DNA of 64,000 bases, from NCBI GenBank assembly GCA_030829985.1, contig JAURNW010000035.1, positions 68,091-132,090 of the forward strand. The letters are read 5' to 3'. A program made the position numbers and the translations under genes. Numbering within the stretch: position 1 is the stretch's first letter; each line of letters starts with the position of its first letter. This document shows positions 1 to 8,703 of this stretch, piece by piece. The notes beneath the pieces are model-generated. The model saw only the letters and a list, made by a program, of their open reading frames with translations, was not told the origin of the DNA and did no database searches. This stretch comes from Gammaproteobacteria bacterium. GTDB taxonomy: Bacteria; Pseudomonadota; Gammaproteobacteria; Eutrophobiales; Eutrophobiaceae.

Positions 1-2
1 AT

Positions 3-737
3 CGATACAGTAAAATCATGACCGTCGGCCAGCGTGTAATTGCGACCTCGGAATATATAAAAAAATATATTCTGGATAATTACCCAACGGTAGATGAAAA
101 AAATATTGAGGTTATTCATCGTGGCATCAGCAGGAATTCATATCCGTTTAAATACAAGCCGTCATGTGACTGGCTCACTGAATGGAACAAACAATACCCG
201 GAACTAAATAATAAATTTATCATTACGCTTCCGGCGAGAATAACAAGATGGAAAGGCCATAATGATTTTGTTGATATTATCACCAGGGCAAACACAATGG
301 GACTAAATGTTCATGGCCTTATAGCTGGCGGCACCGAACCCAACAAGGAGCGCTATTTACAGGAATTAAAATCTATTATTGAGCAAAATAAAATGGGAGA
401 TCATTTTACTTTTGCTGGGCACCGTGACGATATGAAAGATATCATGTCTATATCAAACATTGTCTTATCTCTCGCAAAAATACCAGAGGCTTTTGGACGA
501 ACAGCGCTGGAAGCATTGTTTCTCGGCGTACCGGTTATTGCCTATGATCATGGCGGTGCTGCAGAAGTGCTGAGTGAACTATTTCCTAAGGGTAAAGCAA
601 AACCTCTTTCCGTTGATAGTGTCGTCTCACTAATTTCAGAATTTTATGAAACTATGCCGGAAGTTCCCGAACGAAATAGTTTCACTTTGGAAACCATGCT
701 GGATAAAACGATTTCTATTTATAATTCTTTTTATTAA
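3..737 (+). CDS. Glycosyltransferase family 4 (GT-B), 5'-truncated by window edge
   Basis: The reading frame is open from base 3 and continues upstream of the window, so the N-terminal half is missing; the ATG at 18 is internal (the preceding codons read RYSKI). The visible part is the C-terminal nucleotide-sugar-binding half of a GT-B retaining glycosyltransferase: RVIATSEYI at the domain junction, LPARITRWKGHNDFV, then EAFGRTALEALFLGVPVIA with the EX7E-type glutamates that contact the donor, followed by DHGGAAEVL. The family transfers sugars to LPS or polysaccharide at the cytoplasmic face of the inner membrane. It leads a plus-strand run of surface-glycan genes, 10 bp before the next start. 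The sugar and acceptor cannot be told from sequence. Confidence 0.9.
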   Translation, partial: RYSKIMTVGQRVIATSEYIKKYILDNYPTVDEKNIEVIHRGISRNSYPFKYKPSCDWLTEWNKQYPELNNKFIITLPARITRWKGHNDFVDIITRANTMGLNVHGLIAGGTEPNKERYLQELKSIIEQNKMGDHFTFAGHRDDMKDIMSISNIVLSLAKIPEAFGRTALEALFLGVPVIAYDHGGAAEVLSELFPKGKAKPLSVDSVVSLISEFYETMPEVPERNSFTLETMLDKTISIYNSFY

Positions 738-747
738 AAAATTATAT

Positions 748-1656
748 ATGACAACGGCCACAAAATTTGTCGCAATATGTATAGCAACTTATAAGCGACC
801 AGCGTTATTAAGTCGATGCTTACATGCTATCGAGAATTTAATATTACCGGTAAAAACAGAGATTCTGGTTGTTGTGGTTGATAATGATATTGCAAAAACG
901 GGCAAACAAACTATTGATGAAACAAGATCAGGCCTGTCAATGCCATTATATTATTTTGTCGAAGACGTTCGAGGAATTGCTTCCGCCAGAAACCGATTGC
1001 TTAAAGAGGCTGTCGCTAAAAAAGCAGAATACATTGCCTTTATGGATGATGACGAATTTCCAGAGAAAACCTGGCTACAAAATGCTTTCTTGATTTTGGA
1101 TAAATATAATGCCGATGTTGTCACTGGTCCTGTAGTAGCTTTATCTGAGGAAGGAGAAGTCACCTCAACCACACAGGGAAAATATACAGACGGGCAAGCG
1201 CCAAGAAAAGTCTCTACCAACAATGTTTTATTTAAAATCAAGTTGGTAACTACGGATCAGCTCCAGTTTGACTTAAGGCTAAACCTGACCGGCGGCGAGG
1301 ATTTCGAATACTTTGACCGCTCCCTCACCAAAGGGAACAAACATGTCTGGGCCGAAGATGCCGTTGTTTATGAAACAATAGTGAAAGAAAGAACTACTAA
1401 AAAATATTTATTTTACAGACATTTTACCGGCGCAATAAATAACGTAATACAATATAAACATAATAAGGGAGCGCTGGCGGCCTGGCTCCATTTCTTTTTT
1501 AAGATAATAGGCAAAGCTTTCGGAGCACTATTAACCTTTATTACGTATATTTTTACATTCAACAAAAAGAAGCTGGAGAAAAGCATCGTTAAACTAGCCA
1601 GCTCACTAGGCTATATGAGCGGTCTTTTAAATATAGTCATTGAGCGCTATCGATAA
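748..1656 (+). CDS. Glycosyltransferase family 2 (GT-A)
   Basis: A 302-residue protein starting at the ATG at 748. The frame is open back to 646, but that would overlap the upstream glycosyltransferase by 92 bp, so 748 is preferred. It begins with the GT-A nucleotide-binding strand VAICIATYKRP and carries the metal-binding MDDDEFPE (a DxD-type motif) about 100 residues in, then the acceptor-region GGEDFEYFDR. A C-terminal hydrophobic stretch (FFFKIIGKAFGALLTFITYIF) suggests membrane association. The family makes inverting transfers of sugars to lipid-linked glycans or LPS core. It sits second in the surface-glycan run. Substrate unknown. Confidence 0.88.
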   Translation: MTTATKFVAICIATYKRPALLSRCLHAIENLILPVKTEILVVVVDNDIAKTGKQTIDETRSGLSMPLYYFVEDVRGIASARNRLLKEAVAKKAEYIAFMDDDEFPEKTWLQNAFLILDKYNADVVTGPVVALSEEGEVTSTTQGKYTDGQAPRKVSTNNVLFKIKLVTTDQLQFDLRLNLTGGEDFEYFDRSLTKGNKHVWAEDAVVYETIVKERTTKKYLFYRHFTGAINNVIQYKHNKGALAAWLHFFFKIIGKAFGALLTFITYIFTFNKKKLEKSIVKLASSLGYMSGLLNIVIERYR

Positions 1657-1666
1657 AAATAACCCT

Positions 1667-2947
1667 ATGACCAAAACAATTAAAAACACAGCGAACGACT
1701 GTTTCCTGTGGCTAAAGAATTACTGGCCATGTCTTTTAATAATTTTAGCAATCATTGGTTTTGAAAGTAAATCCCTTTATAACTATCCTATCGGGATTAT
1801 GGCTTTACTGGGTCTATATAATATATTTGTTTCGCCTAAGAGCTTGTTTCAGGATAAAACATTAAAATTATTTTTATACGCTTTTTTGTGCCTATGGTTA
1901 CCCTTATTAATATCACTACCAGACGCAGTTAACATTCATCACTCATCAAAGACCGTGTTGCCTTATTTAAGGTTTTTTTTCGCGGGTGTTTTTATTATTT
2001 CCGCGTTGTCTAAAGATCAACAACGTTCGAATTTAATAGTCTCTTCTGTCTTTATAATTGTTACCGTTTGGTGTATCGATGCATCTATCCAGTTTTTTTC
2101 CGGGCACAACCTTTTAGGTTTTCCCTATATTGCTTTTCAAGGAATTACGGGGATGTTTTATCCGAGAAATACAATTTCTCATATTTGTTCAATCTTATCC
2201 GGCTTTTGTTTTTTTTATATATTCCTTAATTTTAATAAAAAACGATGGTTGGTCATTAGTTTGATCCCCTTGTTTTTTATTGTTTTATTAAGTGGAAGAC
2301 GTGCTGCATGGGTAATGCTGGCTTTATCATCTTTTGGTTTTTTTATTTATATGTATCTTTGTTCTCAAAATAAAAAGATGATATTAAAAACAACAGCCGT
2401 GATTACATTCGCTATAACTCTCTCATTATCATCAACGATAATATTACATAAACCAACCAATGACCGCTTCAATACTACGCTGGGATTATTTAGTAATAAT
2501 TTTGAAACTATAGATAGTGCAAGTGCAGGACGTTTATCTCTTTGGAAAGTAGGCTTTACAATTTTCAAATCCAATCCGGTTAATGGTATTGGTCCACGCG
2601 GCTACAGACATGTGTTCCATGAGTATTCTTCAACGGATAATTACTGGTTTACCGATCCGCCACAAACTCATCCGCATTTGCTTATACTTGAAATTATGGC
2701 TGAAACCGGAGCTATTGGCTTGTTTGGCTACTTAACATTACTATTTTTCCTGATCAAAGGAGCAATAAATAGAAAAGCATTGAAGTCGGAGCTTCCTTAT
2801 TTATTACCTGTATTAGTCGCAATATTTCCGTTTAATGCACATATGGCATTTTATGGATCGATATGGTCTAGCATGACATGGTTGTTGATATCGTTATATT
2901 TTGCTAATGCAAAATCAATTATAAACAACGAACGACTCAAGCAATAA
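1667..2947 (+). CDS. O-antigen ligase / polymerase (WaaL-Wzy family) membrane protein
   Basis: About 426 residues, mostly hydrophobic, with roughly ten membrane segments. A larger periplasmic loop near the C-terminus contains GIGPRGYRHVF and, further on, DPPQTHPHLLILEIMAETGAIG, the arrangement typical of Wzy_C/WaaL proteins (conserved R and an H near 'THPHN'-like sequence). WaaL ligates undecaprenyl-linked O-antigen to lipid A-core on the periplasmic side; Wzy polymerises repeat units. Family membership is clear, but ligase and polymerase cannot be separated here. A TTG at 1640 inside the previous gene could extend it by 9 residues; the ATG at 1667 is preferred. The next gene starts 4 bp downstream, suggesting one operon. 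Confidence 0.87.
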   Translation: MTKTIKNTANDCFLWLKNYWPCLLIILAIIGFESKSLYNYPIGIMALLGLYNIFVSPKSLFQDKTLKLFLYAFLCLWLPLLISLPDAVNIHHSSKTVLPYLRFFFAGVFIISALSKDQQRSNLIVSSVFIIVTVWCIDASIQFFSGHNLLGFPYIAFQGITGMFYPRNTISHICSILSGFCFFYIFLNFNKKRWLVISLIPLFFIVLLSGRRAAWVMLALSSFGFFIYMYLCSQNKKMILKTTAVITFAITLSLSSTIILHKPTNDRFNTTLGLFSNNFETIDSASAGRLSLWKVGFTIFKSNPVNGIGPRGYRHVFHEYSSTDNYWFTDPPQTHPHLLILEIMAETGAIGLFGYLTLLFFLIKGAINRKALKSELPYLLPVLVAIFPFNAHMAFYGSIWSSMTWLLISLYFANAKSIINNERLKQ

Positions 2948-2951
2948 TGGC

Positions 2952-3914
2952 GTGAAGATACTAATCATAAAATTGGGCGCTTTGGGCGATGCTATAATTT
3001 CAACTTCTATAATCAAGCAAATCATAGATCATCACTCTTTAGAAGAACTACATCTACTCACAACGCCTGCGTTTTCTGAATTATTTTCTCATTTTGAAAA
3101 AGTTAAGGTTGTCGCTTTCGAACGCAAAGGACTGCTGAGTGTATTTAAAGCAGTCAAATGGATTAGAGGTCAACGCTTTGATCAAATTTATGACTTGCAG
3201 TCAAATGACAGAACCGCCTTTTTGTGTAGTCTGTCCGGAGTGCCTTACCGAGCTGGAAATCATCCGCGTTTCCCCTACCATAAACACCCGGAGAAACCTT
3301 ATGTCGGTGAGTGTCATTCGTTTGATCGACTAAACCAAATCATCGAGTCCGCAAACATTCAACCTGCCAAACCATCGCCCTATTTACCTGTGCCAGAAGT
3401 CGCTCGTACCGAAGTAAATGATTGGTTAATCAAACACAATCTAAGCAAAGGCTCTTTTATAATTATTCATGCCGGCTCCAGCCCGCTACACATTAAGAAA
3501 CGCTGGCCTTACTTTGCAGAACTGGCCACCAATTTAAGCGCGCTGTATGACATTGTGTGGGTTGGCAGTAAAGATGATCGGGAATTAAATCGTAAGTTAA
3601 GTTCCTGTGTAGGCATTGATGCAACAGACGTTTTTAGCATTTACGGCCTTGTGGAGCTTGGGAAATATGCGAGATTTGCCGTAACAAATGATTCAGCGCC
3701 AATGCATATTTTATCCTGCTCACATATCCCGGTCTTTGGTCTGTTTGGACCAACCTATGCGCGTAGAACTCACGCTCTCGGCCAACTTGATAACATTATT
3801 ACTGCTGACGACAAAGCTATGGCGCTTGATGATAATGAATTCAGGCCTTCAAACATATCGAATATTTCTATCGATAAAGTACTTAATAAGCTTGGCGAGA
3901 AGGGGCTGTTATGA
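2952..3914 (+). CDS. Glycosyltransferase family 9 (heptosyltransferase-like)
   Basis: A 320-residue protein with a GTG start. It opens with KILIIKLGALGDAIISTSII, the GT9 signature in which the Asp of GDA(I/V) is catalytic in heptosyltransferases. The second Rossmann domain has FIIIHAGSSPLHIKKRWP, whose Lys/Arg contact the ADP-heptose phosphates, and TNDSAPMHILSCSHIPVFGLFGPT, the classic D(S/T)xxMH donor site. The family adds heptose to the inner LPS core at the cytoplasmic membrane. It lies 4 bp after the ligase-like gene and its stop overlaps the next start as ATGA, so the two GT9 genes are probably translationally coupled. The exact sugar is an inference. Confidence 0.9.
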   Translation: MKILIIKLGALGDAIISTSIIKQIIDHHSLEELHLLTTPAFSELFSHFEKVKVVAFERKGLLSVFKAVKWIRGQRFDQIYDLQSNDRTAFLCSLSGVPYRAGNHPRFPYHKHPEKPYVGECHSFDRLNQIIESANIQPAKPSPYLPVPEVARTEVNDWLIKHNLSKGSFIIIHAGSSPLHIKKRWPYFAELATNLSALYDIVWVGSKDDRELNRKLSSCVGIDATDVFSIYGLVELGKYARFAVTNDSAPMHILSCSHIPVFGLFGPTYARRTHALGQLDNIITADDKAMALDDNEFRPSNISNISIDKVLNKLGEKGLL

Positions 3915-5002
3915 ATCTTGCGGACAAGATCGCCTTGTCATATATAGAACTGATTAGGCTGGTACGCCTGTTCATAATTAATACTTTTTCCAGGCTTTTA
4001 TTCAGGAAAACCAGCAGCATTAAAAAAATACTTATCAATCGGGACGGCGCTTTTGGCGACTCAATTGTTGCCTTACCTGCGTTAAATATAATAAGAGAAA
4101 ATTATCCTGAAGCGCAGATTGATTTGTTGTCAATCAATGACAGCAATATTTCTTTTAAGGATCTAGGCTTAAAAGACAACCTGATAAACACTTTTTTTAT
4201 TATTACTAAGCAACAACGCGCACAAACTTTAAAGGATTTGAAATTGGCCGGCTACGACTTATTTATTCAAATACCTCAAAATATTGGCATATATAAATCT
4301 ATCAGAAATATGCTGCTTGTGCGTTTTTATCTGAAGATTAATCACGCATTCGGTTGGGACAGCGGCAGAATAAAATCTTTCATGCGATTACAAAAAAAAT
4401 ATCTCTCTATACCTACGGAAACAAAACGTTTTATTAGCAGCTTGCAAAAACATGATCTTCATGGTCAGCTTCGCTATTCGCTTGTTGGCCAAGAACCTGA
4501 AAATCCTTCATTAAAAGATTTGATCAATACACATCCGATTATTGTTTTTTTAATCGGTGGAAAACTTCGACCCAAAAAATGGCCTTTGGATCACTGGGTT
4601 TCTTTGGCTAACCTGATTGGCAGTAACTACACTATTTTGATCGCGGGGGGAGAAAAGGAGATAAAAGAAGCTGATTACATTGTGTCGAAATCTAAAAACA
4701 CGACTAATGTTTGCGGGAAATTATCCGTTACGGAATTATATTACGTATTAACAAAAACCGTTATTGCAATTAGTCTCGATACAGGCGCAATGCACTTGTG
4801 TGATGCTGCCGGAACCAGGGTTATCGCGCTAATATCTACCAGAGACTTGTCTAATAAATGGTGGCCAAACAATGAAGGGTCCGTTGTTATAGAAAAGGTA
4901 TTGCCATGTAGTTTTTGTCTGAAAACAGTTTGTTCTGACAATATTTGTATGAAAAAAATAACGCCTGAAGAAGTTTACGCTGCTTTTAGTACAGTTGATT
5001 AA
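3911..5002 (+). CDS. Glycosyltransferase family 9 protein
   Basis: A 363-residue protein whose ATG overlaps the previous stop by 4 bp. The N-terminus has a hydrophobic lead (LFIINTFSRLLF), then ILINRDGAFGDSIVALPAL, the GT9 nucleotide-binding motif with GDS in place of GDA. The C-terminal half has LRPKKWPLDHW and ISLDTGAMHLCDAAGTRVIALIS, the donor site. Near the C-terminus is a cysteine-containing stretch, VLPCSFCLKTVCSDNICMKKI, as in some WaaF-like proteins. A role in LPS core assembly is the natural inference from family and neighbours. It is the last gene of the plus-strand run and converges on the gene ending at 5029. Confidence 0.87.
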   Translation: MNLADKIALSYIELIRLVRLFIINTFSRLLFRKTSSIKKILINRDGAFGDSIVALPALNIIRENYPEAQIDLLSINDSNISFKDLGLKDNLINTFFIITKQQRAQTLKDLKLAGYDLFIQIPQNIGIYKSIRNMLLVRFYLKINHAFGWDSGRIKSFMRLQKKYLSIPTETKRFISSLQKHDLHGQLRYSLVGQEPENPSLKDLINTHPIIVFLIGGKLRPKKWPLDHWVSLANLIGSNYTILIAGGEKEIKEADYIVSKSKNTTNVCGKLSVTELYYVLTKTVIAISLDTGAMHLCDAAGTRVIALISTRDLSNKWWPNNEGSVVIEKVLPCSFCLKTVCSDNICMKKITPEEVYAAFSTVD

Positions 5003-5028
5003 GATAAGTTATCTTGGAACATTTATAT

Positions 5029-5991
5029 TTATTTCATAAGCCTGCTTTGATCTTCCCAAAGTTCACGCCAATCACAAAATGGAGGCAAGCAATGTGCTTC
5101 TTGTAGATGCACGGCAACCGCCGGTATTGGTGAAAAGCCGGGAATATGCTGAAACAAGCGATCTGTTGTTTTTTTCTCTGAACCCAGGTGCCTTAGTTTA
5201 GAATTTTTTAAGCCCATATATTTTGTATTTTCAAAATAATCCCAATACTCACTCACGACAGAAGAATGAACAAAAAAAGTATGTGTCGCGTGACTCATAG
5301 TTCGCCAACGTCTATTTTCACCCAACACAATATAAGAAGGGTAACTAAATTGGCTATATATCGACTCATGTTCTTGTGGGTGAATCAATAAGTGTTGTTT
5401 TGTTTGGTAAAATACTTTTTGATAAAAACTCATCATTTCAGAAACGGCATCATTTGAATGAAGATAGTCATCTTCACAAAAATAAAAAAGAGCATTTTTA
5501 TTTTTTGCATACGCAAAAGTTTCATTTAACGACGGGCCTTGCCCGGCCTCTTTAGTCGTTATTATTTCATAGCCACATTCAAGTTTTGAACATAAGCCTT
5601 TTATTTTATCTATCACGGAACTGTCGGATCGATCATCAAAAATAGCAAAGTTAATATTCAGGCCTTTACTACAGGCATCATTAACCGAGATTATCAATGA
5701 ATTTATACAAGTCAAAAGATGCTCTTCAAGGCCAACACCCGTTAGTTCGCTACGCTTTCCCTTGGCGCGTTTTTGATTAATACACGTACGCAGACAGACT
5801 TGCAACGTATTCACATTACTGGAATCACTCAAATCGGCTTTAACGTCCGAGTTAAAAGACTCATAAATTTTTTCTTGATCAAGAAATTCGCCCGTATTCT
5901 TGAGGGGCAACAAATTATATTCGGGATGTTTTTTAATCGCATAGCCGCGCTTTTTTAAAATCCTGTCCAGAATCCGTAAAACCTCATTCAT
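5029..5991 (-). CDS. GT-A-fold glycosyltransferase-like protein of unknown specificity
   Basis: A 320-residue protein. The middle looks like a GT-A/GT2 core: LQVCLRTC at the first strand, INFAIFDDRSDSSVIDKI at the second nucleotide-binding strand, then FYFCEDDYLHSNDAV, an acidic EDD cluster in the position of the metal-binding DxD motif. The C-terminal part is rich in aromatic residues and His (SHATHTFF, IPAVAVHLQEAHC). The first ~65 residues match nothing I recognise. Its ATG overlaps the stop of the upstream GT9 by 8 bp, pointing to co-translation, and it ends the LPS-related genes downstream of mnmE. The glycosyltransferase assignment rests on fold-level motifs and context; the substrate is unknown. 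Confidence 0.6.
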   Translation of the reverse strand: MNEVLRILDRILKKRGYAIKKHPEYNLLPLKNTGEFLDQEKIYESFNSDVKADLSDSSNVNTLQVCLRTCINQKRAKGKRSELTGVGLEEHLLTCINSLIISVNDACSKGLNINFAIFDDRSDSSVIDKIKGLCSKLECGYEIITTKEAGQGPSLNETFAYAKNKNALFYFCEDDYLHSNDAVSEMMSFYQKVFYQTKQHLLIHPQEHESIYSQFSYPSYIVLGENRRWRTMSHATHTFFVHSSVVSEYWDYFENTKYMGLKNSKLRHLGSEKKTTDRLFQHIPGFSPIPAVAVHLQEAHCLPPFCDWRELWEDQSRLMK

Positions 5992-6892
5992 GTAACAAAC
6001 TCCTTATCGCATTACTAACTTCATTTGTTGAAATATTACGTGCGTCATCATTTGCGCCCTGTATGCAGACCGAGTTGCCACCCCATGGACGAAACCGTTC
6101 AGGCCTCATGCTGCTGAAAAAACTAATGGTGGGAACTTTTACTGCACTAGCCACGTGCCCAAGACCAGAGTCAGGACCAATATATAAACATGCTTTTTCT
6201 ATCAAAGCTGCCGCATCTAATAAACTGTTTCCTACTGTGTTTAAATATTGAATATCTACATTACGACAGATTTCTTCTGTCATGGCGGTTTCAAATTCAT
6301 TGCCCAAAAAAATTACTCCTGAAAAGTCATTTTTATGAGTATTGAGTAACTCGATATACGTCTTTCCATTCAAGGATTTTTCAGGCTTACGACAATCTCC
6401 AACTGAGAGAGCCAATAGATTTTCTTTGTTGGGAAAAACTGATAGCTCTTTATTCGCATAATTTTGATTAGCATCAGCCAACCATAACTCTGTGTCCGGT
6501 ATAGGCTCATCACCATGCAAACGCGCAACAACACCCATAATTTCTTCAACGGCATGCGGCCCGTAACTCTTTGCCGACCATTTAGTATATCGTTTTCCAC
6601 CGCGTAATAGGTAAGCGAGCCCATCACTTCGAACATCAACAATAATATCGTACCTGTTTTTCCATAGCTGGAGTAATAATGCTGGCACACCGCGCAGCGC
6701 CTTATTTTTATTTTTTAAATAAAGATGATTTATGAAAGGGCAATTTTCATATAACTGGGCAGCACGCTTATCTGTTACGATGTCAAAAAGCGCCTCTGGA
6801 AACTTATTGTGTAAAGTCTTCATCACGGGCGTTGTCATTATGACATCGCCGACATTGCTTAAACCAATAAAGAGTATCTTGTTTGCACTCAT
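5984..6892 (-). CDS. Glycosyltransferase family 9 (heptosyltransferase-like)
   Basis: A 302-residue protein, slightly short for the family. It begins NKILFIGLSNVGDVIMTTPVM, the GT9 motif with the GDV catalytic Asp, and has YIGPDSGLGHVASAVKVPTISFFSS, a donor site in which the usual T/S-xx-MH is G-L-GH. Loss of the Met suggests an ADP-heptosyltransferase relative with shifted specificity, though this is inference. It lies between a DUF6165 gene (31 bp upstream) and the GT-A-like gene it overlaps by 8 bp, all on the minus strand downstream of mnmE. The likely role is LPS core sugar transfer at the inner membrane. Confidence 0.86.
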   Translation of the reverse strand: MSANKILFIGLSNVGDVIMTTPVMKTLHNKFPEALFDIVTDKRAAQLYENCPFINHLYLKNKNKALRGVPALLLQLWKNRYDIIVDVRSDGLAYLLRGGKRYTKWSAKSYGPHAVEEIMGVVARLHGDEPIPDTELWLADANQNYANKELSVFPNKENLLALSVGDCRKPEKSLNGKTYIELLNTHKNDFSGVIFLGNEFETAMTEEICRNVDIQYLNTVGNSLLDAAALIEKACLYIGPDSGLGHVASAVKVPTISFFSSMRPERFRPWGGNSVCIQGANDDARNISTNEVSNAIRSLLHE

Positions 6893-6923
6893 GCTATTAA
6901 TCTAAATCATTACTGCAGGAAAG

Positions 6924-7325
6924 CTATTGATTGTTGCTTGAGTAATCACGATATGACTTTTCTTCTACTAATTCTGATCCGGTTTTACTGTTTATAAGGC
7001 GCTTAATTTCCGCGCGCCTATCATTTGTAACATAAACCGACCTGGCTAATGCGATAAACTCTGCATCAAATTTCTGTTCGTTTTCTTTAAGTCTTATTTT
7101 GTCTTCAATTTCCCATAAGCATTCGTTGATTTTTTTTAAATCATCGATTTGATCATCAAGATTAATACTAATATAAGATGAAGACTTCCACTGCGTTTGC
7201 AAAACATGAAGTTCCTTTTTTACATTTTCTAATTTTTCAGCATCGTTCATCCTCTCCTGCTTAATTTGCAGTATTGTTATTTTATCCAACAACTCGCCTA
7301 CAGAAATATCTATTTGTATACTCAC
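6924..7325 (-). CDS. DUF6165 family protein (LPS-locus conserved protein)
   Basis: A 133-residue soluble protein with a GTG start preceded by AAAGGGGCAG on the coding strand. The N-terminus IQIDISVGELLDKITILQIKQ is the hallmark of DUF6165, followed by a charged helical region (ERMNDAEKLENVKKEL) and a conserved IEDKIRLKENEQKFDAEFI segment. The family is repeatedly found next to LPS biosynthesis genes, but no biochemical function is known to me. Here it lies 12 bp downstream of mnmE and 31 bp upstream of a GT9 gene, consistent with that association. The helical content suggests a small coiled or helical-bundle protein. Confidence 0.75.
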   Translation of the reverse strand: MSIQIDISVGELLDKITILQIKQERMNDAEKLENVKKELHVLQTQWKSSSYISINLDDQIDDLKKINECLWEIEDKIRLKENEQKFDAEFIALARSVYVTNDRRAEIKRLINSKTGSELVEEKSYRDYSSNNQ

Positions 7326-7337
7326 AGTACTGCCCCT

Positions 7338-8681
7338 TTATTTACCAATACAAAATCGTGAAAATACAGCGCCCAGCACATCATCACTGGTTACCCTTCC
7401 GGTTAATTCGTCAAAGCCTGATAAACACTGCCGTAATGATTCTGCCTGCACTTCTAATCCAGCACCATCTTCAATATCTTTAATCACTTGTTTTAAATGG
7501 CTGCTTAGCATACGCAGACAATCAACGTGTCGCTGCCGAGAAAAAATCAGATCTTCTTCTCCCCCATCAATTTCAAGATTTGCAGATATTGCATCGATCA
7601 AGCCGTCCATGCCTTTGCCGGTTTTTGCCGAAACAAAAACTTCACTGTCAGGATTTGTTAAACTAGTATCATCACAAAGATCTATCTTGTTTTTTACGAC
7701 AAGAATCTTCGCTCCTGCAGCAACACGATCAAGCAATCCGGCGCTAATATCAACTTGACCCAATGTATTATCATGAACATAAAGAACTATGTCCGCTAAA
7801 CCCAGCGCTGTATGCGCACGTTCTACGCCGGCTGACTCTACTTCATCATTCGTTTCTCGAATGCCAGCCGTATCAAGCAAAGTGACAGCATAGCCACCAA
7901 GCAAAACTTTCTCCTTGATAACGTCTCGCGTTGTCCCAGGCGTAGCAGAGACTATTGCGGAATCAATACCAGACAAATAATTTATAATACTGGACTTGCC
8001 CGCATTTGGTTGACCAACGATAACAATGGTTGGGTTCGAATCAAGCACGCGCCCCGCCTCTGCTTTTATTAACAATGCATCTAGAATATCAAGGCACTGT
8101 TGTATTTCTTTAGCTGCAGGGTGGGTGTCAATCACAACGTCTTCTTCTTCGGGAAAATCCAACGCTGCTTCAATTAATGCCTTAGTATTAAATATGCGAT
8201 CTCTCAGCCTATTAATGTCGTTAGAAAAAACACCTTGTAATGATTGTATTGCGCCAAGCGCGGCTTTTTTTGAGTTACTGTCTATCAGATCCGCAACAGC
8301 CTCTGCCTGAACCAGGTCAATTTTATTATTCAGGAAAGCCCTTTCTGTAAACTCGCCCGGCAACGCCAATCTTGCGCCTAAAGAAACAATTTCTTCTAAT
8401 AACATGTTAAGCACTATGCGACTACCATGAACGTGGCACTCCAAGACATCCTCACCGGTATATGATGCAGGTTCTTTAAAAAATAAAGCGATGCCTTTAT
8501 CTATTATTGTTTTGTCTGACAGTGTAAAAGAAACGTACTTTGCTACGCGAGGCTCTGGCACATGACCCGACAAAGAGGTGAAGATTGAACTGGAGAGTTT
8601 CCCGGAAACACGCACAACACCTAGGCCGCCTCTGCCGGGAGGTGTTGCTATTGCAGCTATTGTTTCATTTTTTTCAGTCAT
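7338..8681 (-). CDS. mnmE: tRNA modification GTPase MnmE (TrmE)
   Basis: A 447-residue protein that with MnmG installs the 5-carboxymethylaminomethyl group on wobble uridine (U34) of several tRNAs. The start is the ATG at 8681 (MTEKNETIAAIATPPGRGG, the standard N-terminus); the frame extends 16 codons further without family support. The order is an N-terminal folate-binding domain with GRGGLGVVRVSG, a helical domain, an inserted G domain near residue 225 with GQPNAGKSS (G1), TTRDVI (G2), DTAGI (G3) and NKID (G4), and the C-terminal FCIGK with the catalytic Cys. It lies between yidC and LPS-related genes on the same strand; mnmG is not adjacent here. Confidence 0.97.
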   Translation of the reverse strand: MTEKNETIAAIATPPGRGGLGVVRVSGKLSSSIFTSLSGHVPEPRVAKYVSFTLSDKTIIDKGIALFFKEPASYTGEDVLECHVHGSRIVLNMLLEEIVSLGARLALPGEFTERAFLNNKIDLVQAEAVADLIDSNSKKAALGAIQSLQGVFSNDINRLRDRIFNTKALIEAALDFPEEEDVVIDTHPAAKEIQQCLDILDALLIKAEAGRVLDSNPTIVIVGQPNAGKSSIINYLSGIDSAIVSATPGTTRDVIKEKVLLGGYAVTLLDTAGIRETNDEVESAGVERAHTALGLADIVLYVHDNTLGQVDISAGLLDRVAAGAKILVVKNKIDLCDDTSLTNPDSEVFVSAKTGKGMDGLIDAISANLEIDGGEEDLIFSRQRHVDCLRMLSSHLKQVIKDIEDGAGLEVQAESLRQCLSGFDELTGRVTSDDVLGAVFSRFCIGK

Positions 8682-8703
8682 AGCGTGTTGGCGCTTAACC
8701 GAA

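Noticed and set aside
5002-5017. AAGATAA-G-TTATCTT between convergent glycan genes as a terminator
   Set aside because: A/T-only stem with a one-base loop and no T tract; too weak to support.
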